The notes under the pieces: model-generated | The model's input: the letters and a program-made list of their open reading frames with translations, nothing else | Told to the model about the DNA's origin: nothing | Database searches by the model: none | Source of the DNA: Bacteroidota bacterium | GTDB taxonomy: Bacteria; Bacteroidota; Ignavibacteria; Ignavibacteriales; Ignavibacteriaceae | DNA length: 64,000 nucleotides | Direction of reading: 5' to 3' | Assembly (NCBI GenBank): GCA_021824565.1 | Contig: JAKAKL010000101.1 | Span: 1 to 64,000 of the forward strand | Program-made: the position numbers and the translations under genes | Part shown: in pieces, positions 27,267-36,921 of the stretch | How positions within the stretch are numbered: position 1 is the first letter of the stretch | Layout: the number at the start of each line of letters is the position of its first letter

Positions 27267-29636
27267 TTAAAATTTTACAGTTACGCCGAGGCTCGGCAAA
27301 AATGGAAGCTGGTTTACAGTACTTACACTTTGCACTATCGCTCCGTTTTGCTCATTACTTGTATAATTAATAAACCAAACGTTTTTTCTATTGCCTATAT
27401 TAAACACCTGGAAATACGGTGCAATCGACCATGTACCGAAATTCTTTTTCCATGTAATGCTGAGATCAAGCCTTATGTATGCCGGCAGCCTGTAGCTGTC
27501 AATATTACCGGGATATAATTTATATGAAGGTAGTTTTTGACCTGTTGCGTTATAGTTGTCCCATGCAGGAAGCGTGTTGACAAAATATGTCGACGATGGC
27601 AGAGTTATTGGCTGCCCGGATGTGTATATAAAATTTAGTCCGAGTATCCAGCTTGATGAAGATTCTTCCGGTTGTTCATTCCATCTCCCGCTGAAAATGC
27701 TGTTGACATTTCCATTCAGCACAAAATTTATTACTGATGTTCTTTCCTGCTGCGGTACGAATGATTTGCCCTGGTTTACACCGTCAAATATATCTTTAGC
27801 TCCTGATAAAGTATAACCTATCCAGCCTGTCACAGCTCCTACGTCCTTTCTCAGAAGCAGCTCCAAGCCATAAGCTTTCTCATTGCCTCTTATAAAAACA
27901 TCTTTTGAAGACGTGTATACGGGAGTATTGCCATCATAATAGGACGGCGAAATATCTGCGCCAACATTATAATTATAGATGTAAATGTTCTTATAATTTT
28001 TGTAATAAACTTCAGTTTCAAAATCAAATATATTTCCGATTTGCTGTTCGTATCCAAGAATAAACTGGGACACTTGAGAATCGTAAATGTTTTTATCAGT
28101 TGGCGCCCAAATATCCGGCGCAAATGGTCTTTCCACAGCAGTCATATATTGATGATAAATTCCCGCAGCAAATTTTATACTGCTGTTCAAAGTAAGTTTA
28201 TATTTTACAGACAACCGCGGATCAAGATGCATATAGGTTGTGTCAGAAAGAAATTGTTCAAATCTAAATCCCCCTTGAATCTGCCACAAAGGATCGGGCT
28301 GCCACTCAGCATTTATGTAAGCGCTCGTCTCATGCGTATTACCTGAAATATCTACTACCCCAGAACTGCTGCTGTTATTATATGAAAGATCAACTTTTTT
28401 ATATTCGGCGCCGGCATCCAAAGTTAATTCATTCGAGTAATAATAAGTCAAAGCTTCTTTGGCAGTATAATCATTTAGCGGATTTGATTCAGATATACTT
28501 GCCGACTCCCGCATATTGAATGCCGATGAGAAACCACTGTAGGTAAGATATGTGCTTGAAAAAAGTTTATCACTGAAAAGGTGTTTCCAATTTAAAGACC
28601 CTAGAGTATTACCCCAATTTATATATATCGATGGGCTTTGCGGATTACTTTGGTCTGTCGTAAAATTTAAATTATCGCCGCTCTTAAAATAGCTTAGAGT
28701 AAGATTGTCTTTATCGCCAAGCTGCAGAAAAGCTTTTACATTTCCATCATAAAAATAATACGGTGGAATAAGTGTGTCCCATTTAGCAATTGTTTGATCA
28801 ATAAAAGTTCTTCTTATTGAACCTGAAATAGAGCCTAGTGAACCAAGAGGAATCTGCAGAGTTAGATTAGCAGCAATGAGGCTTAAGTCGAAAACGCCCT
28901 GCATATTATTCCTATTTCCTTCGTCGTCAATAACATCAATTACTGAAGAAAGCCTGTCATCGTACTGAGGTCCAAATCCTCCTTTGTATACTTCGACTTT
29001 CTTTATTGCGTCGGTATTGAAAGTAGAAAAAATTCCGAACGCATGTTCCGGGTCGTATATTTCCGCGCCGTCGATTAAATAAAGATTCTGATCCGGCGTG
29101 CCGCCTCTTACATAAACTGCCGACGAGAAATCTGAAAGCGCAGTTATGCCCGGCATACTTTGCAAAGCCCGCAGCAAATCGGGCACAACAACTTTTGGAA
29201 TTGCGTTTACCTGTTGCTGTGTCATATTCAAGCTGGATACCTGGCGTTCAAACGCCCTCTCGGAAACGTTTATCGAATCTCCTAGTACTAATATCTCGCC
29301 TGCTTTGTACGCCGACTGCGTCAAGTAAAATTTCAACAGCCCGGAGGATTTCTCCCCAATCGTAATTATATTTTTATATGAATCGTAACCGACATAGCTT
29401 ACATTTATTGTGTACTTTCCCGGCGGAATATTTGTTATTACAAAATATCCGCTGTTATTTGAGTAAGCTCCTGTTTTAATTCCTTTGCCAAACAGTGAAA
29501 TGCTCGCACCGATCAACGTCTCGCCTGTCTTTTTATCATAAGTAAACCCGCTTATAGTAAAGCTTGAATTTGTCTGTGCATAAGCAGTAGACATCAACAT
29601 CGCTGCGAATAGAATAGCTGCAAAATTTTTTATCAT
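27267..29636 (-). CDS. TonB-dependent receptor with carboxypeptidase-regulatory-like domain
   Basis: 789 residues. A signal peptide ends YAQ (about residue 21). A CarboxypepD_reg-like beta-sandwich (about 25-110) is followed by a plug domain with VVVPDLLRALQSMPGI and YVRGGTPDQNLYLIDGAEIYDP, and a 22-strand barrel to the C-terminal GVTVKF. It moves an unknown ligand across the outer membrane using TonB energy. No TonB box could be assigned. It forms a two-gene operon with the DUF4249 lipoprotein. Confidence 0.92.
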   Translation of the reverse strand: MIKNFAAILFAAMLMSTAYAQTNSSFTISGFTYDKKTGETLIGASISLFGKGIKTGAYSNNSGYFVITNIPPGKYTINVSYVGYDSYKNIITIGEKSSGLLKFYLTQSAYKAGEILVLGDSINVSERAFERQVSSLNMTQQQVNAIPKVVVPDLLRALQSMPGITALSDFSSAVYVRGGTPDQNLYLIDGAEIYDPEHAFGIFSTFNTDAIKKVEVYKGGFGPQYDDRLSSVIDVIDDEGNRNNMQGVFDLSLIAANLTLQIPLGSLGSISGSIRRTFIDQTIAKWDTLIPPYYFYDGNVKAFLQLGDKDNLTLSYFKSGDNLNFTTDQSNPQSPSIYINWGNTLGSLNWKHLFSDKLFSSTYLTYSGFSSAFNMRESASISESNPLNDYTAKEALTYYYSNELTLDAGAEYKKVDLSYNNSSSSGVVDISGNTHETSAYINAEWQPDPLWQIQGGFRFEQFLSDTTYMHLDPRLSVKYKLTLNSSIKFAAGIYHQYMTAVERPFAPDIWAPTDKNIYDSQVSQFILGYEQQIGNIFDFETEVYYKNYKNIYIYNYNVGADISPSYYDGNTPVYTSSKDVFIRGNEKAYGLELLLRKDVGAVTGWIGYTLSGAKDIFDGVNQGKSFVPQQERTSVINFVLNGNVNSIFSGRWNEQPEESSSSWILGLNFIYTSGQPITLPSSTYFVNTLPAWDNYNATGQKLPSYKLYPGNIDSYRLPAYIRLDLSITWKKNFGTWSIAPYFQVFNIGNRKNVWFINYTSNEQNGAIVQSVSTVNQLPFLPSLGVTVKF

Positions 29637-29974
29637 AGAAGTAAGTCAACCCTAACAAATTTTAAATTGTCCGGCGAAAATAAATTGAATATCAATGTGA
29701 AATAATGTAATAAATTATGCTTACGACAATCACAACACTGATTTACTTGAATAGATTTTATCAGAAGTATATAAATAAATTTCGCTATGTTTTTCATTAT
29801 CAAAAAGTTCCGAACAAATGGAAATAATATAAAGCATTAAATTTAATTTTGTCTGAGCTTGTTATTATATATTAGCTGCGGTTTGACAACAGACGATATG
29901 AACAAGTTTAATTACTCTATGCGGTAATTTTACGATGAGAAAAATATTTATTTAGCTATAACTAAGTTTGTTGT
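29637..29974. other. Gap with an orphan promoter-like motif
   Basis: 338 AT-rich bp without an ORF. It should hold the promoter of the TonB receptor operon, which was not identified. A plus-strand TTTGACA (29882-29888), 16-bp spacer and AGTTTAA (29905-29911) is present, though it points into the 3' end of the VOC gene. No RNA gene is seen. Confidence 0.4.
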
Positions 29975-30910
29975 TTAATGAACAATAGGGATTGATCTTT
30001 GTATCAATTGGATTGGAAATCCCCACGGGTCTCTCATTACTAATACATCGTCTCCTGAAGCAGAACTTGAAATATCATTAACGAGCTTAGCTCCGGATTT
30101 TAATAATTTTTCTTTTGCAGATAGAATATTGTTTACTTCAAATGCAAGATGAATGGAAACTGGATTTATTTTATCATAGTCTATAACCGGAAATTCTTTT
30201 TTCTGATATATCTCCAGCATCATGTTTTTACCTGAATCAGATACGAAAGTTCCGTAATCCGGCAGACCTCCCTGCCGCAATACTAACATCCCAAAATTAT
30301 CCGAATACCATTTTGCTTTCGCGCGTGAATTAATTGTGTTCGTAGCAAAATGCTCCGGGCGAATATTAATAAATTTCAACATAGGATTAACGCGTTCAAC
30401 AAGCTGCAGCGGCATTCCCCAAGGATCACGCATCATCAAAACCTGATCGCCCGACGGCAGCTTTGAAATATCTTCCATTACTTTTGCACCTCTAGAACTC
30501 AATTTAGATTTAAATATATTTATGCTGTCAACCATAAACGCAAAATGGTACGACATATAATTTATTTTATGGAAATCGATCTTTGGGAATTTATCTTTCT
30601 TGTAAAATTCAATCACAAAATGGTTCCCTTTATCAGATATAAAAGTTACAAACGGCGGCTTTTTATCTTCGCGGATAATTTTCATTCCTAAATTCTGTAC
30701 ATACCAGTTAGCCACACTAGTTGGATCAGAAACATTTAATCCTAAATGTTCAATTCGCGCCGGCAACAAATTATCATGTGAGAATTTTATATCCGATTTA
30801 GTCTGAGCATAAATAATATTTAAACACACGGAAACGATCAACAATATTTTGAGCGGAGTTAAAATATTTAATTGATAATTTCTGTAATTAAACTTTGATA
30901 TTTCCATCAT
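29975..30910 (-). CDS. Exported two-domain VOC/glyoxalase-like protein
   Basis: 311 residues. An N-terminal hydrophobic segment ending IIYAQTK (about 20-38) suggests export. Two tandem VOC domains follow (about 50-172 and 180-305). Each shows the family's metal-ligand pattern: His in RIEHLGL or RPEHFAT, Glu in VIEFY or MLEIY, His in SYHFAF or SIHLAF, and an acidic or Gln position at PLQLVER or PIQLIQR. Its start overlaps the RND pump stop (ATGATG), so it is the last gene of the efflux operon. VOC proteins include glyoxalase, dioxygenases and antibiotic-binding proteins; which applies here is unknown. Confidence 0.8.
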   Translation of the reverse strand: MMEISKFNYRNYQLNILTPLKILLIVSVCLNIIYAQTKSDIKFSHDNLLPARIEHLGLNVSDPTSVANWYVQNLGMKIIREDKKPPFVTFISDKGNHFVIEFYKKDKFPKIDFHKINYMSYHFAFMVDSINIFKSKLSSRGAKVMEDISKLPSGDQVLMMRDPWGMPLQLVERVNPMLKFINIRPEHFATNTINSRAKAKWYSDNFGMLVLRQGGLPDYGTFVSDSGKNMMLEIYQKKEFPVIDYDKINPVSIHLAFEVNNILSAKEKLLKSGAKLVNDISSSASGDDVLVMRDPWGFPIQLIQRSIPIVH

Positions 30911-33900
30911 GAAGAAGTTTCACCGGAAACATTTTCTGCTTCACGCGTAATTTTTTTATGGGATACAAATTTCGTAATAGTTACAAAAAGGACTGGGACA
31001 ATAAAAATTGCAAGCAAAGTTGCGGCTAGCATACCACCCAGTACGGTCCAACCTATGGTTGATCTTGCTTGAGCACCTGCACCAGTCGCAAACGCCAGCG
31101 GAGAGACGCCGAAGATAAATGCCATTGAGGTCATAAGGATCGGGCGTAAACGAAGCTTTACAGCATCAATTGTAGCTTCAAGCAGCGGTATTCCGCGGTC
31201 AACACGATCTTTCGCAAACTCAACGATAAGAATTGCATTCTTTGCCGCAAGTCCGATTAAAGCAACAAGACCGATTTGCGCGTAAACATTGTCGCTTAAT
31301 CTAGGAATAAAAGTAAGTGTTAGAATTGCGCCAAAAGCACCTATCGGAACTGCAAATAAAATTGCGAACGGCACCGACCAGCTTTCATATAATGCAGAAA
31401 GAAATAAGAATACAAATAAGATCGACAAACCGAAAATTGCGAACGTGCTGTTGCCTGCATTTATTTCCTCTTTACTTAAGCCTGAAAATTCATAACCGTA
31501 TCCTGAAGGCAGCACTTGAGCTGCGACTTCTTTCAGAGCCTCAATAGCCTGCCCGCTGCTATAGCCCGGAGCCGCACTGCCGTCAATTTCAGTTGCGCGA
31601 AACATATTGAAATGCGAAATCAAAGGAGCGCTTTCAGTTACTTTGTAAGTAATAAGTGTGCTTAAAGGAACCATTCCGCCGGTTGCATTTCTTACATAAT
31701 ATTTTGATAAATCTTGAATCGAAGACCGGTAGCTTGTGTCTGCCTGTGCAACAACGTGGAAGTTTCTTCCGTAAATTGAAAAATCATTTATATAGCTGCT
31801 GCCTAACAAAGTTTGTATCGTATTAAAAACGTCGGCAACAGAAACACCAAGCTTAGCACATTTTTCTCTGTCGACATTTATATCATATCCGGGTGTGCTT
31901 GCAGTAAAGAATGAAAACACGTGGCTTAATTCGGGGCGTTTGTTTGCCGCAATTACAAATGAATGTACAACATTAGCAAACTGTTGAATGTTATCTGTAC
32001 TTTCATGCTGCTCAAGCTCAAACGAAAAGCCGCCTGTCTGTCCTAAGCCCGGTATTGCAGGCGGAGATATGACGAATACATTCGCACTTCTAATTGAAGC
32101 AAATTTTCTTTGCAGCGTTGTTATGATCGAACTTAGTTGAAGATCTTTTGATGTACGCTGATCCCATGGCTTTAACTGGACGAATATTGTTCCGCTGTTG
32201 GATTTGGTAGCAAAGTTTACAACGTTTAATCCGCTGATAGCCGCAAAGTGAGCCACACCGGGTGTTTTTTCCAAGATTGTCATCATTCTTTTTAATATGT
32301 CTATCGTTCTTGTTGACGAAGCGGCTTCGGGCAATTCAAAAGTTACATATAATCTTCCATCGTCTTCAGTTGGAATAAATCCCGTAGGTTTATGTTCAAA
32401 AAGAAAAACTGTCCCAGCATAAACCATAATCAAAATGATGAGGAAATATGGTGTTATCTTAATGCACTTTTTAACGCCTTCCGAATAAGAATTCGTCGTG
32501 CGTTTAAACCAGTTGTTAAACAAAAAGAAAAATTTATTTATTCCTTTTGGTTCATCGCTGAAGGAAGTTGGCTTCAAGATTAGAGAGCACAATGCAGGCG
32601 TCAACGATAATGCAACAAAAGCCGAGATCAACACAGATACAGCAATGGTGATTGCAAATTGCTGATATAATTTTCCAACTATGCCAGGAATGAATCCAAC
32701 CGGAATGAATACAGCAGCAAGAATTAATGCGATAGCTACTACCGGTCCGGAAATATCACTCATTGCACGCTTTGTTGCTTCTTTAGGCGAGAGCTTTTCA
32801 TTATCGATATAATGCTGCACAGCCTCAACAACAATGATTGCGTCGTCTACCACTATTCCTATGGCAAGTACAAAGCCAAACATTGTTAAGGTATTAATTG
32901 TGAAGCCGAGAGGAATAAAAAATCCGAATGTTCCGATTATAGAAACAGGAATTGCGAGAATGGGAATAAGTGTTGCGCGCCAGTTTTGTAAAAATAAAAA
33001 CACGACTAACACGACAAGCCCTAAAGCTTCTAATAATGTAAGAACAACTTCGTTGATAGAAGTATCAACAACGGAAACGGCTTCGAACGGGACATTGTAT
33101 GCAACATCTTTGGGAAAAGATTTTTGCAATACAGCCATTTCATTATAAACGCCTTTTGCTACTGCTAAAGCATTGCTACCGGGAGCCTGGAAGACTAAAA
33201 GAAATGATGAGCGTTCTCCATCTACATAAGAATTGTTTGAATAGCTCGCTTTGCCGAGCTGAACATCAGCAACATCCTTCAAGTGTACTTCAGATCCATC
33301 TTGCTGGTTAACCCGGATAATTATATCGCCAAATTGCTTTACTGAATTTAATCGACTATTAGTAAAAACAGTATACTCAAAAGCTTGATTATTGCTTTGT
33401 GGAGGTGCGCCGACTGTACCAGCAGCAACTTCAAGGTTTTGCGCTTCAAGAGCATTTGTAACATCATTTGTCGTTAGACCAAGCTGAGCCAGTTTATCAG
33501 GTTTAAGCCAGATGCGCATACTAAAGTCGTCTGCCCGAACAAAAATATCACCAACTCCAGGAACGCGTAAGAGAGCATCGCGGATAAAAATATTTGTATA
33601 GTTGTCAAGAAATCTTATGTCATGAGTTTTATTTGGTGAAAAAACTGCGACGATCATTAAAATGCTTGAGGTACGCTTTCTTGTTATTATACCTAAACGT
33701 TTTACTAAGTCAGGCAACTGCGGAGTTGCAATGCCAACGCGGTTCTGTATATCAAGAGCTGCAATATCCGGGTTTGTTCCGACATTCAAGACAACATTTA
33801 TAGAAGACTGACCGCTGTTCGTGCTGTTGCTCGTCATGTACTCCATGCCTGGAGTACCGTTGACCTGAGTCTCTATTGGAGTAGTTACAGTTTGTTCCAC

Positions 33901-34071
33901 AGTAGTCGCATCAGCTCCAGTGAATGCGCCTGAGATTTGAACAGTAGGCGGTGTAATATCCGGGTACTGGCTGATCGGTAAATTAAAAATTGCAAGCAAA
34001 CCGATTAGAACAATCACAATCGATATTACAATTGCAGTAACCGGGCGTTTAATGAATAAATTGGAAATCAT
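30907..34071 (-). CDS. RND efflux pump permease (HAE1/AcrB type)
   Basis: 1054 residues, standard for HAE1-family pumps. It begins ISNLFIKRPVTAIVIS and has the conserved first periplasmic segment PISQYPDITPP, the paired acidic residues GIVVDDAIIVVEAV in TM4, and LIGLAAKNAILIVEFA in the second half. It is the inner-membrane proton-driven component of a tripartite pump exporting drugs or other amphiphiles. It begins 19 bp after the membrane-fusion gene. Substrate range cannot be read from sequence. Confidence 0.95.
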   Translation of the reverse strand: MISNLFIKRPVTAIVISIVIVLIGLLAIFNLPISQYPDITPPTVQISGAFTGADATTVEQTVTTPIETQVNGTPGMEYMTSNSTNSGQSSINVVLNVGTNPDIAALDIQNRVGIATPQLPDLVKRLGIITRKRTSSILMIVAVFSPNKTHDIRFLDNYTNIFIRDALLRVPGVGDIFVRADDFSMRIWLKPDKLAQLGLTTNDVTNALEAQNLEVAAGTVGAPPQSNNQAFEYTVFTNSRLNSVKQFGDIIIRVNQQDGSEVHLKDVADVQLGKASYSNNSYVDGERSSFLLVFQAPGSNALAVAKGVYNEMAVLQKSFPKDVAYNVPFEAVSVVDTSINEVVLTLLEALGLVVLVVFLFLQNWRATLIPILAIPVSIIGTFGFFIPLGFTINTLTMFGFVLAIGIVVDDAIIVVEAVQHYIDNEKLSPKEATKRAMSDISGPVVAIALILAAVFIPVGFIPGIVGKLYQQFAITIAVSVLISAFVALSLTPALCSLILKPTSFSDEPKGINKFFFLFNNWFKRTTNSYSEGVKKCIKITPYFLIILIMVYAGTVFLFEHKPTGFIPTEDDGRLYVTFELPEAASSTRTIDILKRMMTILEKTPGVAHFAAISGLNVVNFATKSNSGTIFVQLKPWDQRTSKDLQLSSIITTLQRKFASIRSANVFVISPPAIPGLGQTGGFSFELEQHESTDNIQQFANVVHSFVIAANKRPELSHVFSFFTASTPGYDINVDREKCAKLGVSVADVFNTIQTLLGSSYINDFSIYGRNFHVVAQADTSYRSSIQDLSKYYVRNATGGMVPLSTLITYKVTESAPLISHFNMFRATEIDGSAAPGYSSGQAIEALKEVAAQVLPSGYGYEFSGLSKEEINAGNSTFAIFGLSILFVFLFLSALYESWSVPFAILFAVPIGAFGAILTLTFIPRLSDNVYAQIGLVALIGLAAKNAILIVEFAKDRVDRGIPLLEATIDAVKLRLRPILMTSMAFIFGVSPLAFATGAGAQARSTIGWTVLGGMLAATLLAIFIVPVLFVTITKFVSHKKITREAENVSGETSS

Positions 34072-34090
34072 TTCTTATCCTGTTCAAGAA

Positions 34091-35221
34091 TTATTTACCG
34101 TTTGCTGTGTGCATTCCAGTTTTTGTTTCTGCCGGAGCTACTATAATGGGAGAATTATCTCTTAACTTCTGCATTCCTTGAGTAACAATTTCTTCACCGG
34201 CATTCAGACCGCTTTGTACAATAACCATATCGTTTATTGTTCTACCTAGGACAACATTACGCTGCGAAACTTTATTGCCTACTATTACAAAAACAAAATA
34301 TTCACCCATTTGTTCAGACACAGCCTTATATGGAATAACTATGCTGCTCCTAGCGCTGCTATTTAAAACTCTAACATTACAAGTAAGTCCGGGTCTTAAT
34401 AAATCTTTATTATTAGGAAAGACAAGTCTTGCTGTTATTGTCCCGGTAAGTGGATCAACTGCGCGATCAAGCAGGATTAAATGTCCCGGATAAGGATAAA
34501 CGGACTGATCAGGCAGAACAATAGTAAACGTAGAATCCTTTGGATTATTTTTCTTATTCAGCAATTCTGTAAAACGTCCGATTTCTTTTTCATCAACAGA
34601 AAAATCAACAGCCATAGGATTATCGGATGAAAGAGTGTTCATCAAAGTTTGACCCGCGGTTACCGCAGATCCCAATTTAACTTGTGATATTCCTATCGTT
34701 CCACTAAACGGTGCTGTAATAATTGAATTGCGTAAGTTGGTTTCAACTGCATTAAGATTGCTTTCGGCAGCTTTTAAATCTTCTAATGCATGTTCAAGAG
34801 TCTGCGTAGCAATTGCATTGCTTTTCGCCAATTCATTGTACCGATCATAATCCTGTTTAGCTTTATTAAGATTTGCCTTTGCCACATTATATGCCGCTTG
34901 ATACTGCTGTTGATCGATTATATAAAGCTTCATACCTTTTGTTACGTGCTGTCCGTCCTCAAAATAAATATTAGTCAGATAACCGGAAACTTCTGGACGA
35001 ATTTCAATTTGATTTAACGCTACAACTGTAGCCGGATAATTAGAGTAATAAGATGCTTTTTCCGATTTAACAGTGTATGCCGTAACTTGTGTTGGAGGAA
35101 ATTTTGGTATGCCGCCTTTATTACCGCCGCAAGACGCTAACATGGCTGCAAATAATATAGAAAAACTTACTAAAACTATTTTGTTCTTCATTTGCATTAG
35201 ATTTTTTGTTGTAATATCCAT
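34091..35221 (-). CDS. RND efflux membrane-fusion (AcrA-type) lipoprotein
   Basis: 376 residues. A signal with lipobox LASC (lipid Cys near residue 31) anchors it to the inner membrane. A barrel-sandwich/lipoyl domain (EIRPEVSGYLTNIYFEDGQHVTKG), an alpha hairpin (about 105-165), a beta-barrel and a membrane-proximal domain follow in AcrA order. It connects the AcrB-type permease with the TolC-type channel. Downstream ATGs at residues 9 and 11 are possible alternative starts. Confidence 0.93.
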   Translation of the reverse strand: MDITTKNLMQMKNKIVLVSFSILFAAMLASCGGNKGGIPKFPPTQVTAYTVKSEKASYYSNYPATVVALNQIEIRPEVSGYLTNIYFEDGQHVTKGMKLYIIDQQQYQAAYNVAKANLNKAKQDYDRYNELAKSNAIATQTLEHALEDLKAAESNLNAVETNLRNSIITAPFSGTIGISQVKLGSAVTAGQTLMNTLSSDNPMAVDFSVDEKEIGRFTELLNKKNNPKDSTFTIVLPDQSVYPYPGHLILLDRAVDPLTGTITARLVFPNNKDLLRPGLTCNVRVLNSSARSSIVIPYKAVSEQMGEYFVFVIVGNKVSQRNVVLGRTINDMVIVQSGLNAGEEIVTQGMQKLRDNSPIIVAPAETKTGMHTANGK

Positions 35222-35261
35222 TAAACTACTTTTCGATTTTTAAATCATATTTTTATATAAA

Positions 35262-36581
35262 TTATTGTATCGTACCCAGCGCTTTTTCCAAATCAATTTT
35301 ACTTGTTAGAACCTGGTATAGCGCATTTAGATAATTAACTTGAGTAGATCTTAAATTTGTTTCAGCATTAATAACGTCTAAATAAGTTTTTATACCGGAT
35401 TTATATTGAAGTTCGATTATGGTATAAACATCATTAGCAAGCTTAAGATTATCTTTCTGAATATTGTAATTGTTGAGGTTACTTTTATAATTCGCTAACG
35501 CTTGCGTGTACTCGGTATTAATAGAGCTTTTTAATGCTGAGAAATCATAATCAAAAAGTTTTAGCTCAAGCTCTGCTTGATCAATTTGCTGGAATCTTTT
35601 CCCTCCTTGAAATATCGGGAAAGACAATTGCAGCCCGATATATGAGTTCGGAAAATCTTGATTATACAATTTAGAGAATTGATCATTTTGAAAATTTAAA
35701 TTATACTCTCCAAAAGCAGTCAGAGACGGAAGGAAACTCCAAACGTAATAATTAAGATTAGCCTTTTGTAATCGTCTATCGGTTTCTAATAATTTGTACT
35801 CGATTCTATTTTGATAATTAAGACTCAAAGTGGTATCAATACGAATATTATTTTCCATCTTCGACATATCATAATTTAGATGAATAGAGTCATTAGGCGG
35901 ATAGCCCATTTGTTCTTTTAAATTTGCGTAACTTGTTTTTAGCAACTCTTCATCCTGTCTTTTTTCAGCATTGCCGTTGTTGAGAGCTATTGTGGCCTGC
36001 ATATAATCGGTTTTGTCTACAACCCCGCTTTTGTATTGAGCATAAGTATCTTTCAAGCTAGTTTCCAGGCGGGTTATATCTTGAGTAATCAAATCAATTT
36101 GATTCTTTGTCAGCAAGACTTCATAATAAGCTTTACTTACGTTTACAATAACATTTATTTTTTCGCTTGTTGTTTGTTGAGCCGCCTGTTCACGAACATC
36201 ATGCGCGGTAGTACTCGCCAATAACACGTCTCGATCAAAGATTGTCTGGCTCAAAGAAAATTGTCCGCTTGATGTATTTATTACACCTATATGCACAGCA
36301 TTTCCCTGGAATATAGAAGTTGGCAGCTTGTAGTTATGCTGAATATTAAAATTAAAGTTTAGCTGAGGAAACCAATCGGCTAATTTTGTTTTAATAGTTT
36401 GCTCAGCAATCTTTTCATTTATTTGAGATTGTTTAAGAAGGGGCTGATGCGACAAAGCATATTGGATACAGTTTTCTAGGGTTCCATCACGCAGCAGTGA
36501 ATCTGTTTTAACATCCTGTTGTGAAAAAATTAGCGGTGCTGTTATTAAAAAAACCGAAAACAAAAAAAATATTCTACTCAT
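35262..36581 (-). CDS. TolC-family outer-membrane efflux channel
   Basis: 439 residues. A signal peptide ends IFSQ (about residue 20) and two OEP repeats follow (about 35-235 and 255-435) with long amphipathic helices; the second ends SGIKTYLDVINAETNLRSTQ, typical of TolC-like proteins. It forms the outer-membrane exit duct for the adjacent RND pump. It is the first gene of the operon, with 40 bp before the AcrA-type gene. A palindrome lies 53 bp upstream of its start. Confidence 0.92.
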   Translation of the reverse strand: MSRIFFLFSVFLITAPLIFSQQDVKTDSLLRDGTLENCIQYALSHQPLLKQSQINEKIAEQTIKTKLADWFPQLNFNFNIQHNYKLPTSIFQGNAVHIGVINTSSGQFSLSQTIFDRDVLLASTTAHDVREQAAQQTTSEKINVIVNVSKAYYEVLLTKNQIDLITQDITRLETSLKDTYAQYKSGVVDKTDYMQATIALNNGNAEKRQDEELLKTSYANLKEQMGYPPNDSIHLNYDMSKMENNIRIDTTLSLNYQNRIEYKLLETDRRLQKANLNYYVWSFLPSLTAFGEYNLNFQNDQFSKLYNQDFPNSYIGLQLSFPIFQGGKRFQQIDQAELELKLFDYDFSALKSSINTEYTQALANYKSNLNNYNIQKDNLKLANDVYTIIELQYKSGIKTYLDVINAETNLRSTQVNYLNALYQVLTSKIDLEKALGTIQ

Positions 36582-36633
36582 AAAAAAAATTTTATCCGGA
36601 CAGTTAAGAGCCTTTTTTAAATTGAAGTATTAA

Positions 36634-36648
36634 CGTAATATTATTACG
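36634..36648. promoter_or_regulatory. Candidate operator palindrome upstream of the RND operon
   Basis: CGTAATATTATTACG is a perfect inverted repeat with 7-bp arms around a single central base. It is placed 53 bp before the TolC-family gene start, where a repressor site for the efflux operon would be expected. No regulator gene lies beside the operon. Confidence 0.35.
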
Positions 36649-36750
36649 ATTTAGATTATTTGATATAAATCATCATACAAAATACAGGTAGTTTAACTAA
36701 CAACCTGCACGAATAATAACAAGAGTGGTAAAAAATAGACATGTACTTTG

Positions 36751-36834
36751 TGCGGAAGACGGGACTTGAACCCGTACGCCAGTTAAGGCACTACCCCCTC
36801 AAAGTAGCGTGTATACCAATTTCACCACTTCCGC
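36751..36834 (-). tRNA. tRNA-Leu(GAG)
   Basis: An 84-nt class II tRNA. The acceptor arms GCGGAAG and CTTCCGC pair fully, with discriminator A. The anticodon stem CTACT/GGTAG encloses the loop TTGAGGG, giving anticodon GAG. A long variable arm follows, and the T-loop is GGTTCAAGTCC. CCA is not encoded. Confidence 0.95.
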
Positions 36835-36921
36835 AAAAATTGTGTCGAAAAATAAGTTTGTTGTTCGAAATAATCAAACAAAAAATGAGCATTGCACACA
36901 AAATTTTTAGACAAAGTGAGA

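Noticed and set aside
30907-34071. Heavy-metal (CzcA-type) RND pump
   Set aside because: The TM4 region has GIVVDDAIIVVEAV, typical of HAE1 pumps, and the membrane-fusion protein is AcrA-like. The CnrYXH-like sensor nearby does not change this call.
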